This document shows, in pieces, positions 30,864 to 37,762 of a DNA stretch of 64,000 bases. How positions within the stretch are numbered: the first letter of the stretch is position 1; every line of letters begins with the position of its first letter. The DNA comes from Conyzicola nivalis (GTDB lineage: Bacteria; Actinomycetota; Actinomycetes; Actinomycetales; Microbacteriaceae): NCBI RefSeq assembly GCF_014639655.1, contig NZ_BMGB01000001.1, positions 372,001 through 436,000 of the forward strand, given 5' to 3'. Position numbers and translations under genes: made by a program. Under the pieces are notes generated by a model. It searched no databases. It saw nothing but the letters and a program-made list of their open reading frames with translations, and was not told the origin of the DNA.

Positions 30864-31361
30864 ATGGCCGATCAGGCTCGCGCCGCCAAGATGGCGGACC
30901 GCATCAAGGTAATCATCGCCAAGACCCTCGAGCGCGGCGTCAAAGACCCACGCCTCGGCTTCGTGACCATCACCGACGTGCGTGTCACCGGTGACCTCCA
31001 GCACGCCTCGGTGTTCTACACGGTCTACGGCTCCGACGAGGAGCGCGCGGACACCGCAGCGGCCCTCAAGTCGGCCACCGGCATGATCCGCAGCGAAGTC
31101 GGGAAGAACATCACCGCCCGCCTCACGCCGAGCATCGAGTTCATCGCCGACGGCATCCCCGAGAACGCCGCGCTCATCGAGAGCCTGTTGAACGAGGCCC
31201 GCTCGCGCGACGCCGAGTCCGAGACGCTCGCGAAGACCGCGCAGTACGCCGGTGACGAAGACCCGTACGTCAAGCCGCGCCCGTTCGTCGGCGACGACGA
31301 AGACCTGGCCGGCGACGACGAGGACGACGACGCGGCCTTCGAGTCGGGCCCGCGCCCGTAA
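30864..31361 (+). CDS. rbfA: Ribosome-binding factor A
   Basis: 165 residues, single KH-like domain needed for 16S rRNA 5' maturation and cold adaptation of the 30S subunit. Family features: ARAAKMADRIKVIIAKTLE at the start, VKDPRLGFVTITDVRVTGDL, and the terminal helix with SRDAESETL. The C-terminal ~40 residues are an acidic tail (DDEDLAGDDEDDDA) beyond the core. Followed by a long perfect hairpin before convergent mutY. Confidence 0.95.
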   Translation: MADQARAAKMADRIKVIIAKTLERGVKDPRLGFVTITDVRVTGDLQHASVFYTVYGSDEERADTAAALKSATGMIRSEVGKNITARLTPSIEFIADGIPENAALIESLLNEARSRDAESETLAKTAQYAGDEDPYVKPRPFVGDDEDLAGDDEDDDAAFESGPRP

Positions 31362-31370
31362 CCTCAACGA

Positions 31371-31432
31371 ATGAGCCGATTCCGGCGAGATGACGGCGTA
31401 ACGGACGCCTCATCTCGCCGTTTTCGGCTCAT
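31371..31432. terminator. Long palindrome between convergent rbfA and mutY
   Basis: Three nested perfect stems: ATGAGCCGA (31371-31379) with TCGGCTCAT (31424-31432); GGCGAGATGA (31384-31393) with TCATCTCGCC (31410-31419); GGCGT (31395-31399) with ACGCC (31405-31409). 24 base pairs in total, a 4-by-4 internal loop (31380-31383 opposite 31420-31423) and a 5-base apical loop. GTTTT at 31420-31424 supports a bidirectional terminator, but stem length is unusual. Confidence 0.75.
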
Positions 31433-31456
31433 TTGCGGCGAGTCGCGCCGGCGTAC

Positions 31457-32320
31457 CTAGCTCGGCAGCTCGAACGCGCCGCCGACGTCGACCACGAGGC
31501 CGTCGACGAGCAGCCCGGCCAGGGCGCGCTCGCGCTGCTCCTCGATCGCCCACACCAGTTCGATCTCGCCGGCGGTGACGGGGACTTCGCTGGCGCGCAG
31601 CTCGGCGAGAATGAGTCCGCGCACCTGCCGGTCGCTGCCGGGGAACTTCTTCTGCACGGGAGCCCGCCGTCCCTCGAACGCCGGGTAGCCGGCCAGGCGC
31701 CACGCGCAGGCATCGGCGATCGGACACACCTCGCAACGAGGCGACCTCGCCGTGCAGACGACGGCCCCGAGTTCCATGACGGCCGCGTTCGCGGTACGGG
31801 CATCCGCAATCGACTCGGGCAGTATCGCCTCCATCTCGGCCAGGTCCCGTTTCGACGCGGGTCCGGGCTCGCCGACGCCGCGCACCGCCCGGGCGAGCAC
31901 GCGCCGGATGTTCACGTCGACGACCGGATGCCGGTGGCCGTACGCGAAGACCGCCACGGCACGCGCGGTGTAGTCCCCGATGCCGGGCAACGCCAGGAGC
32001 GAGGGGACGTCTTCGGGCACTATGCCCCCGTGGCGCTCGGTGATGGCGACGGCGGCGGCGTGCAGGTTCAGGGCACGGCGCGGGTAGCCGAGGCTCGCCC
32101 ACGCGCGCACCGCGTCGCCAGGGGAGGCCGCGGCGAGGTCGGCCGGTGTCGGCCAGCGTTCGAGCCACTCCTCGAGCCGCGGGACGACGCGCACGACGGG
32201 CGTCTGCTGCAGCATGAACTCGCTCACGAGAGTGCCCCACGCGGTGAAGCCGGGGCGGCGCCAGGGCAGGTCGCGACCGTTGGCTACGAACCAGTCGCTG
32301 ACGGCCGGTGCGATGCTCAC
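31457..32320 (-). CDS. mutY: A/G-specific adenine glycosylase
   Basis: 287 residues from a leaderless GTG at 32320. Removes A opposite 8-oxoG in base-excision repair. Helix-hairpin-helix LPGIGDYTARAVAVFAYG with the catalytic Asp in VVDVNIRRVLAR, and a [4Fe-4S] motif C-x6-C-x2-C-x5-C (CTARSPRCEVCPIADAC). It lacks a full NUDIX-like C-terminal 8-oxoG recognition domain, as do other short actinobacterial MutY proteins. Divergent from the uridine-kinase-like gene, sharing a 33-bp promoter region. Confidence 0.94.
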   Translation of the reverse strand: MSIAPAVSDWFVANGRDLPWRRPGFTAWGTLVSEFMLQQTPVVRVVPRLEEWLERWPTPADLAAASPGDAVRAWASLGYPRRALNLHAAAVAITERHGGIVPEDVPSLLALPGIGDYTARAVAVFAYGHRHPVVDVNIRRVLARAVRGVGEPGPASKRDLAEMEAILPESIADARTANAAVMELGAVVCTARSPRCEVCPIADACAWRLAGYPAFEGRRAPVQKKFPGSDRQVRGLILAELRASEVPVTAGEIELVWAIEEQRERALAGLLVDGLVVDVGGAFELPS

Positions 32321-32325
32321 ACCCC

Positions 32326-32348
32326 CAGCCTAAGCGCGGCGTAGGCTG
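32326..32348. promoter_or_regulatory. Mirrored divergent leaderless promoters (mutY / kinase-like gene)
   Basis: CAGCCTA (32326-32332) and TAGGCTG (32342-32348) form a perfect 7-bp inverted repeat. Each is a TAGGCT -10 box (minus 32332-32327, plus 32342-32347), and each ends six bases before a start codon (GTG 32320 minus, ATG 32354 plus). Confidence 0.6.
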
Positions 32349-32353
32349 GCCGG

Positions 32354-32959
32354 ATGACGCCTTGGCAGCCCGAGAAGAAAGACGTGCTCGCGGCTCTCGC
32401 CGACGACATCCTCCACAACTACGGCAAGGGGCGCACCGTCGTCGCCGTCGACGGTATCGACGCCGCCGGCACAAGCCGGTTCGCCGACGATCTCGCCGGC
32501 GCGATGCGGCTCAAGGGCCACGCGGTGTTCCGTGCGTCGATCGAGGGCTTCCACCGCCCGCGCGCCGAGCGCTTTGCCCGCGGGCGCGACTCGGCGGAGG
32601 GCGCCTATCGCGACTCCTACGACTACCTGACGTTCCAGCGCACGCTGATCCAGCCGTTCCGCATGGGCGGCAGCACCGGCTTCGTCGCGGCGGCCTTCGA
32701 CGTCGAGCGTGACGCCCAGGTGGAACCGGTCTGGCTCACCGGCCCGGCGGACGCGCTGCTCATCGTCGACGGCAGCTTCCTCAACCGTCCCGAGCTGCGC
32801 GGCCTGTGGAACTACTCCATCTGGCTCGAGGCGGCGGAGGAGCAGAGCGGCGCGCAGGCGCTCTACGCCGCCGAGTCGAAGCCGCGCACCGCGGCGACCG
32901 CGATCGTCGACAACGTCGACGCCGAGCACCCGCGTCGCCGTTTCGCCGACAGCTGCTAG
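32354..32959 (+). CDS. Uridine kinase-like protein with degenerate P-loop
   Basis: 201 residues. Overall resemblance to actinobacterial uridine kinase-like P-loop proteins (GFHRPRAERFARGRDS, LTGPADALLIVDGSFLNRPEL, TAIVDNVDAEHPRRRF). The Walker A reads GIDAAGTSRF: the invariant Lys before Ser/Thr is Thr (codon ACA at 32471-32473). The region that in homologues forms the lid over the nucleotide (after NYSIWLEA) appears shortened, ending AEEQSGAQALYAAE. Both changes argue against normal kinase activity. The reading frame is intact and has its own promoter, so it is probably expressed. Function unknown. Confidence 0.8.
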   Translation: MTPWQPEKKDVLAALADDILHNYGKGRTVVAVDGIDAAGTSRFADDLAGAMRLKGHAVFRASIEGFHRPRAERFARGRDSAEGAYRDSYDYLTFQRTLIQPFRMGGSTGFVAAAFDVERDAQVEPVWLTGPADALLIVDGSFLNRPELRGLWNYSIWLEAAEEQSGAQALYAAESKPRTAATAIVDNVDAEHPRRRFADSC

Positions 32960-32980
32960 CGCGCGGGCGCGGCGCTGCGG

Positions 32981-33991
32981 CTAGACCTCGGTGTCGGTCT
33001 CGGTGGCTGTTGCGACCCTGGCGATGACGACCTCGGGCACCACGAAGGTCTTGCTCGACTCCACCTCGTGCACGAGCCGCACGATGAGCGCGTTGATCGG
33101 TGTGGGCACGCCCAGGCGTTCGCCCGCGGTGACGACGGCGCCGTTGAGGTAGTCGATCTCGGTCGGCTGGTCGCGGCGGATGCTCTGCAGCGTCGAGCCG
33201 GGGTTCGGTGTCGGACCCAGCCGGCGGCGCAACACGCGCGGCAGCGCTTCAGCAGCCCATAGGGGCGCCCGCGAGAAGGCGCCGAGCACGGACTCGCTCA
33301 GCCCGCCCAAGGGCACGAAGCGCGCGCCGTCGGCCCGGGCCACGCCCACCGCCTCGCGCATACTGCGGGTGAGGACCCGGCGCAGGCCGCGGTGCGCGAT
33401 GACGTCTTGCACACTCAGTCCGGTCACGGCCGGCAGCGCGTTCAGCTGGTTGTACACGAGCTTGGTCCACTGCGCCGAGGCGAAGTCGTCGACGCGTCTG
33501 ACGGGTATCACCGCGCCGAGCACGCGCACGACGAGCGCCGTGGCATCGCGGTCGTCGCCGCCGACGAAAGTCTGGCTGGCGGTGGTTATGGTCACCCGGC
33601 CGGGGGAGTGGTAACTGGCGGCGAACATCGCGAGCGCTCCGACGACGGGGTTGCCAGGGACCCCGGCACGCGCGGTCTCGACCCCGCCGAGACCGTTCTG
33701 CACGGCGACGACGGGGGCGTCGCCGATGGCCTCACGGTTGTCGGCGAGGGCCGCCGCGGCATCCTGAGCCTTGGTCGTGACGAACACGAGTTCGGCTCCG
33801 GGCGACAGCCGCTCGGCCGCGGTCACGCGCACGTCGTGGTCGCCCCACTCGCCGCGCAGTTTGATGCCGTCGCGCCGGATCGCCTCGAGATTCGCCCCGC
33901 GCGTCGTGACCGACACGTCGTGCCCGCCCGCCGCGAGCAGGGCCGCGATGGCGCCACCCACGGCGCCAGCCCCGATCACCGCGATTCGCAT
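32981..33991 (-). CDS. Ketopantoate reductase family protein
   Basis: 336 residues from a leaderless ATG at 33991. N-terminal Rossmann motif IAVIGAGAVGGAIAALLA, the NADP-specificity Arg region TTRGANLEAIRRDGI, and the C-terminal ApbA domain with Lys in QWTKLVYNQLNALPAVTG. Family members reduce 2-dehydropantoate to pantoate (PanE, coenzyme A synthesis), but many paralogues act on other 2-oxo acids. No other pantothenate genes are nearby, so panE is not assigned. Confidence 0.88.
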   Translation of the reverse strand: MRIAVIGAGAVGGAIAALLAAGGHDVSVTTRGANLEAIRRDGIKLRGEWGDHDVRVTAAERLSPGAELVFVTTKAQDAAAALADNREAIGDAPVVAVQNGLGGVETARAGVPGNPVVGALAMFAASYHSPGRVTITTASQTFVGGDDRDATALVVRVLGAVIPVRRVDDFASAQWTKLVYNQLNALPAVTGLSVQDVIAHRGLRRVLTRSMREAVGVARADGARFVPLGGLSESVLGAFSRAPLWAAEALPRVLRRRLGPTPNPGSTLQSIRRDQPTEIDYLNGAVVTAGERLGVPTPINALIVRLVHEVESSKTFVVPEVVIARVATATETDTEV

Positions 33992-33997
33992 GGGGAA

Positions 33998-34003
33998 AGA
34001 CTA
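33998..34003 (-). promoter_or_regulatory. -10 box TAGTCT of the ketopantoate reductase-like gene
   Basis: Minus-strand TAGTCT, six bases before ATG 33991; predicts a leaderless message. Confidence 0.55.
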
Positions 34004-34050
34004 TGCGCTCCCGGATGTGCGTCCGCTCGGCTACCCCAGTTAGCCATTGA

Positions 34051-34056
34051 TAGACT
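34051..34056 (+). promoter_or_regulatory. -10 box TAGACT of the truB leader ORF
   Basis: Six bases before ATG 34063, which opens a ten-codon ORF, not truB itself. Confidence 0.55.
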
Positions 34057-34062
34057 GGCACC

Positions 34063-34095
34063 ATGAGCGGCGGCACAGACGGGATCGACCGATGA
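34063..34095 (+). CDS. Leaderless 10-codon upstream ORF coupled to truB
   Basis: Encodes MSGGTDGIDR and stops at TGA 34093-34095, which overlaps the truB ATG (34092-34094) as ATGA. A TAGACT -10 box lies six bases before its ATG, so ribosomes should load on this ORF and reach truB by termination-reinitiation. truB has no convincing ribosome-binding site of its own. Confidence 0.5.
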   Translation: MSGGTDGIDR

Positions 34096-35000
34096 AGCCG
34101 CCCACCAATCCGGCCAGCGGCATCCTGCTCGTCGACAAGCCGCAGGGCATCACGAGCCACGACGTCGTCGCCCGCACCCGCAAGCTCGCCGGCACCCGCA
34201 AGATCGGCCACGCCGGCACACTCGATCCGATGGCCACCGGCCTCCTCGTGCTCGGCATGAACAGCTCGACGCGGCTGCTCACCTTCATGGTGGGCCTCGG
34301 CAAGGAATACTCCGCCACGATCCGCCTCGGCCAGTCGAGCGATACGGATGACGCGGAGGGCACCCTCGGCGAAGCGGTCGACGCCTCGGCGATCGGAGAC
34401 GACCAGATCGCCGCCGGTATCGCGCGGCTGACGGGCGAGATCTCCCAGGTGCCGAGCAGCTTCAGCGCGATCAAGGTGGACGGCAAGCGCGCCTACGCGC
34501 TGGCCCGCGCCGGCGAGGATGTCGAGCTGAAGTCGCGCACCGTCACCATTTCGGCCTTCGAGGTACTCGCCACCCGCAGATCCGCGCCGTTCATCGACCT
34601 CGACGTGCGCGTCGAGTGCTCTAGCGGCACCTACATCCGCGCCCTCGCCCGCGACCTGGGTGACGCGCTCGGTGTCGGCGGCCACCTCACCGCCCTGCGT
34701 CGCAGCCGGGTGGGCCCGTTCGACGTCGCCGACGCGGCGACCCTCGAGACCCTCGTGGTGAACGACCGCCTGCTGAGCCCCGCGTCGGTCGCCACCGCGC
34801 TCTTCCCCTCGCACACCCTCGACGGGCAGGACGTCATCGACCTCGTGCACGGCAAACGGCTCACCGTCGAGGGCCTCGAGAGCACCGCGGGTCCGATCGC
34901 GGGTCTCGGCCCCGACGGCCGTCTGGTCGGACTGCTCGAGGTGAGGGGTTCCACCGTGCGGGCCATCGTGAACTTCCCCACCGACGAGGTGCTCGAATGA
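34092..35000 (+). CDS. truB: tRNA pseudouridine-55 synthase
   Basis: 302 residues from ATG 34092. Converts U55 of tRNA T-loops to pseudouridine. Family motif IGHAGTLDPMATGLLVLG contains the catalytic Asp; KPQGITSHDVV and SGTYIRALARDLG follow. The alternative in-frame GTG/ATT extension to 34047 is rejected because it overlaps the promoter. The 3' end carries a degenerate 15-nt tandem stop cassette. Confidence 0.95.
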   Translation: MKPPTNPASGILLVDKPQGITSHDVVARTRKLAGTRKIGHAGTLDPMATGLLVLGMNSSTRLLTFMVGLGKEYSATIRLGQSSDTDDAEGTLGEAVDASAIGDDQIAAGIARLTGEISQVPSSFSAIKVDGKRAYALARAGEDVELKSRTVTISAFEVLATRRSAPFIDLDVRVECSSGTYIRALARDLGDALGVGGHLTALRRSRVGPFDVADAATLETLVVNDRLLSPASVATALFPSHTLDGQDVIDLVHGKRLTVEGLESTAGPIAGLGPDGRLVGLLEVRGSTVRAIVNFPTDEVLE

Positions 35001-35041
35001 CGGTCGCCCGAGTGCAGGCCGCCCGAGTGACGGGAGCCGAG
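34998..35041 (+). repeat. Degenerate tandem stop cassette, 15 nt units, after truB
   Basis: TGACGGTCGCCCGAG (34998), TGCAGGCCGCCCGAG (35013), then TGACGGGAGCCGAG (35028). Stops TGA at 34998 and 35028 are in frame; the middle copy has TGC. The third copy provides the CGGGAG ribosome-binding site for the next gene. Confidence 0.65.
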
Positions 35042-35043
35042 CG

Positions 35044-35412
35044 ATGATCGAGTGGTTCGCCTACGCGCAGATCGTCGTGGCCCTGGTCGCCGGCCTGCTG
35101 GCCCTCGTGCTCGGCCTCGCCGGCAAGCGCCCGGCCGACATCACCATGGGCGCAACCGCCCTGGTCGAGGTACTGCTCCTGGCGCAGATCGTCGTCGCGG
35201 CGCTCGCCCCGGCGTTCGGCAACACCGCGAGCGGCAGCACGCTCGAGTTCTGGGTCTACCTGGTCACCGCCGCGCTCATCCCCCCGCTGGCCATCGTCTG
35301 GGGGCTCGTCGACCGCACGCGCTGGAGCACAGCGGTGCTCGGCGTCGCCTCTCTCGCCGTCGCGGTGATGCTCTACCGCATGTATCAAATCTGGTTCGTT
35401 CAGGTCGCGTAA
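35044..35412 (+). CDS. Small four-helix membrane protein
   Basis: 122 residues, almost entirely four hydrophobic helices (VVALVAGLLALVLGLAG; VEVLLLAQIVVAALAP; WVYLVTAALIPPLAIVWGLV; STAVLGVASLAVAVMLYRM). CGGGAG lies seven bases before the ATG. Placed between truB and ribF with a second small membrane protein, so co-transcribed with RNA-modification and flavin genes. No family recognised. Confidence 0.75.
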   Translation: MIEWFAYAQIVVALVAGLLALVLGLAGKRPADITMGATALVEVLLLAQIVVAALAPAFGNTASGSTLEFWVYLVTAALIPPLAIVWGLVDRTRWSTAVLGVASLAVAVMLYRMYQIWFVQVA

Positions 35413-35422
35413 TCTAAGAACA

Positions 35423-35869
35423 ATGACCACCACGACTCCCTCACGTTCGGCCGGCATCGGGCGCGTGCTCATCGCCGTCTACGCGCTGCTCGCACTCGCG
35501 GCCACCGGTCGATCCGTCTTCCAGCTGCTCGACGACTTCGACAAGGCCCCCGTCGCCTACTCGCTCTCCGCACTGGCCGCCGTCGTCTACATCGTCGCGA
35601 CGATCGCGCTCATCGCGCCCGGCCCCGCCTGGTACCGCGTCGCCTGGATCACCATCTCGTTCGAACTGCTCGGAGTGCTCGTCGTGGGACTGCTCAGCAT
35701 CTTCGACCCCGTGCTCTTCCCGGCGAAGACCGTCTGGTCGGGCTTCGGCGCCGGCTACGGTTACGTGCCGCTCGTGCTGCCCCTGCTCGGAATGCTCTGG
35801 CTCTACCGTCGCCGCCCGCGCGCCGTCGTCGCCGACGATGCCGCCCTCGCGAGAAGCACCGGGGTCTAG
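35423..35869 (+). CDS. Small four-helix membrane protein
   Basis: 148 residues with four helices (VLIAVYALLALAATG; VAYSLSALAAVVYIVATIALI; ISFELLGVLVVGLLSIF; YVPLVLPLLGMLWLYRR) and a short basic tail. Only ten bases after the previous gene and two before ribF, so all three are one transcript. No family recognised; homologues of this gene pair in front of ribF are expected in related genera (inference). Confidence 0.75.
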   Translation: MTTTTPSRSAGIGRVLIAVYALLALAATGRSVFQLLDDFDKAPVAYSLSALAAVVYIVATIALIAPGPAWYRVAWITISFELLGVLVVGLLSIFDPVLFPAKTVWSGFGAGYGYVPLVLPLLGMLWLYRRRPRAVVADDAALARSTGV

Positions 35870-35871
35870 GC

Positions 35872-36840
35872 GTGCGGTTCTTCCAGTCGCTCGGCGAGGT
35901 TCCCGCCGGGTTCGGTCCGAGTGCCGTCGCGATCGGCAAGTTCGACGGCGTGCACGCCGGCCACCGCCGGGTCATCTCCGAGCTGCGCGACGTGGCCGCG
36001 CGCGACTCGCTGCAGGCGACCATCGTGACGTTCGACAGGCATCCGCTCGCCCTCTTGAATCCGGGATCCTGCCCGCCTCCCCTCGTCAGCAACGCACAGA
36101 AGGTCGAGTTGCTCGCGCGAGCGGGGGTGGATGCCACGGTGATGCTGGCCTTCGACCGGGCGTTCAGCGAGCAGTCGCCGCTCGAATTCGTGGAGCGCAT
36201 CCTCGTCGACGCACTGCACGCCAAGGTCGTTATGGTGGGGGCCGACTTCCGCTTCGGCAACCGGGGCAGCGGCACCGTCGACACCCTGCGCGAGTTCGGC
36301 CAGCGCTTCGGCTTCGCCGTGCACGTGATCGACGACGTCGTCGAGCCCGAGTCCGACTCGCACAATTCGCGCCGCGCGTCGTCCACCTGGATCCGGGAGC
36401 TGCTCGCCGCCGGCCGGGTCGCCGAGGCGGCACTCGTACTCGGACACGAGCCGACGGTGCGCGGGGAGGTGGTCATGGGCGCCCAGCGCGGTCGCGCCCT
36501 CGGCTTTCCGACGGCGAACCTGTCGCCGCGCAGCGAGGGCTTCATCCCCGGCGACGGCGTCTACGCGGCCTGGTTCACGGCCGACGGCGTGCGTTACGGC
36601 GCGGCCGTCTCGATCGGCAACAACCCCACCTTCGACGGCGTGCCAGAGAAGCAGGTCGAGGCGCACGTGCTCGACGAGACGATCGACCTCTACGGCAAGA
36701 TCGTCGAGGTGGCGTTCGTCGAGTACATCCGCGGGCAGGTGAAGTACTCGACCATCGAGGCCCTCATCGAGCAGATCGCCGACGACGAAACCAAGGTGCG
36801 GGCGATCCTCGGCTATCCGGAGAAGGCTTCGACAGCCTAG
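35872..36840 (+). CDS. ribF: Bifunctional riboflavin kinase / FAD synthetase
   Basis: 322 residues from GTG 35872. N-terminal FMN adenylyltransferase with nucleotidyltransferase motif AIGKFDGVHAGHRRVI and SSTWIREL; C-terminal riboflavin kinase with LGFPTANLSP and GDGVYAAWF. Makes FMN and FAD. Its TAG (36838-36840) and the TAG of the convergent next gene share the palindrome CTAG. Confidence 0.96.
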   Translation: MRFFQSLGEVPAGFGPSAVAIGKFDGVHAGHRRVISELRDVAARDSLQATIVTFDRHPLALLNPGSCPPPLVSNAQKVELLARAGVDATVMLAFDRAFSEQSPLEFVERILVDALHAKVVMVGADFRFGNRGSGTVDTLREFGQRFGFAVHVIDDVVEPESDSHNSRRASSTWIRELLAAGRVAEAALVLGHEPTVRGEVVMGAQRGRALGFPTANLSPRSEGFIPGDGVYAAWFTADGVRYGAAVSIGNNPTFDGVPEKQVEAHVLDETIDLYGKIVEVAFVEYIRGQVKYSTIEALIEQIADDETKVRAILGYPEKASTA

Positions 36841-37112
36841 GTCTTTATCAGCCGCGCGAGCGGCACCCGCACGCCGTGCTGGATCTTCTCGACCACGTCG
36901 GCCGGAATCGTGCCCACGATGGGCAGCTGGAGCTCCTTCGCCCACGAGCCGATCTTCTCGGCGATCTCGTCGGCAGGGAGGTCGCGAAGGAACGGCTGGA
37001 TCTGCGCCCACATCGGCTCCAGCGCCTTGATGTCGAAGTGCTTGCCGCCGAATAGGTTGCCGACGACGCCCTCGAGTCCGCCGATGTCGAATCCGCCTGT
37101 TTTCTCAGCCAT
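36837..37112 (-). CDS. Hypothetical protein, 91 residues
   Basis: Start ATG 37112 chosen over the longer ORF because AGGAGG lies 5-10 bases upstream (37118-37123). Soluble, helical, with a Gly-rich start (FDIGGLEGVVGNLFGGKHFD) and hydrophobic helices ending VRVPLARLIKT. It overlaps the upstream gene (37105-37707) by eight bases and ribF by four, converging on CTAG. No family recognised. Confidence 0.72.
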   Translation of the reverse strand: MAEKTGGFDIGGLEGVVGNLFGGKHFDIKALEPMWAQIQPFLRDLPADEIAEKIGSWAKELQLPIVGTIPADVVEKIQHGVRVPLARLIKT

Positions 37113-37707
37113 GATTTTCCTCCTGCTCCCCATCGTAGGCCGGCGGCAGGCCCGTGCGTCCGTAGAGGAACAGCACGATGCTCGCGCCCAGCGAGCGTGA
37201 TTCCGGACCCCGCCCCACGAACCAGTCGCCGTCGATCGCCACGAGCGTGACGTCGCGGAGAACCGCCCGGATCGGCAGCGGTGCGTTCAACGCCCTGGCG
37301 ACCGCGACGGCGCCGAGCGTGACCGGGTCGATGTCGATGGGGGAGCCGGTGGCTTCAGCGACGTCGAGCGCCGTGATGACGGCGGCGGCCAGGTCGCCGA
37401 GCGGCCGACGCCTCGCGGAGTCGGTCGTCACCGCGCGAAGCAGGGCGGGCAGGTCGTCGGAGAGTGCGCGGGGCGACCGGCGGCTGAGGGCGGCGGTCGC
37501 CCGCTCCCGCCGCGTCGCGCGCAGGCGCCAGACGAGGCGCGCGAGGTCGTCGTGCACCCCGGCCCGCGCCTCGGGGGCGAGGCCGTCGACGAGCGCCGCC
37601 AGGCTGGTCAGCACGGCGGCGAGGCGCTCGCTCCAGTCGCCCGTGACGCCGCTCTCGTCGCGGCGGGGACGCTGGCTCAGCGGCAGGTACCTCGATACAT
37701 CGCTCAT
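37105..37707 (-). CDS. Hypothetical helical protein, 200 residues
   Basis: Start ATG 37707, eight bases after a minus-strand TACAGT box (37721-37716), is preferred over the 147-residue-longer ORF, which would run antisense through the MFS gene. Arg/Ala-rich helical N-terminal half (SERLAAVLTSLAALVDGL, ARLVWRLRATRRERA) and a C-terminal half with short strands (IRAVLRDVTLVAIDGDWF). Acidic end GEQEENHG. Forms an operon with the next gene. No family recognised. Confidence 0.7.
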   Translation of the reverse strand: MSDVSRYLPLSQRPRRDESGVTGDWSERLAAVLTSLAALVDGLAPEARAGVHDDLARLVWRLRATRRERATAALSRRSPRALSDDLPALLRAVTTDSARRRPLGDLAAAVITALDVAEATGSPIDIDPVTLGAVAVARALNAPLPIRAVLRDVTLVAIDGDWFVGRGPESRSLGASIVLFLYGRTGLPPAYDGEQEENHG

Positions 37708-37715
37708 CGGCACCC

Positions 37716-37721
37716 ACTGTA
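37716..37721 (-). promoter_or_regulatory. -10 box TACAGT of the 200-residue hypothetical
   Basis: Eight bases before ATG 37707 on the minus strand; near-leaderless. It faces the MFS promoter in a 55-bp divergent gap. Confidence 0.4.
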
Positions 37722-37750
37722 CTGCGGCCACCGCCGGGCGGTACGCGCCG

Positions 37751-37756
37751 TAAACT
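37751..37756 (+). promoter_or_regulatory. -10 box TAAACT of the MFS gene
   Basis: Six bases before ATG 37763; predicts a leaderless message. Confidence 0.55.
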
Positions 37757-37762
37757 GGTCCG

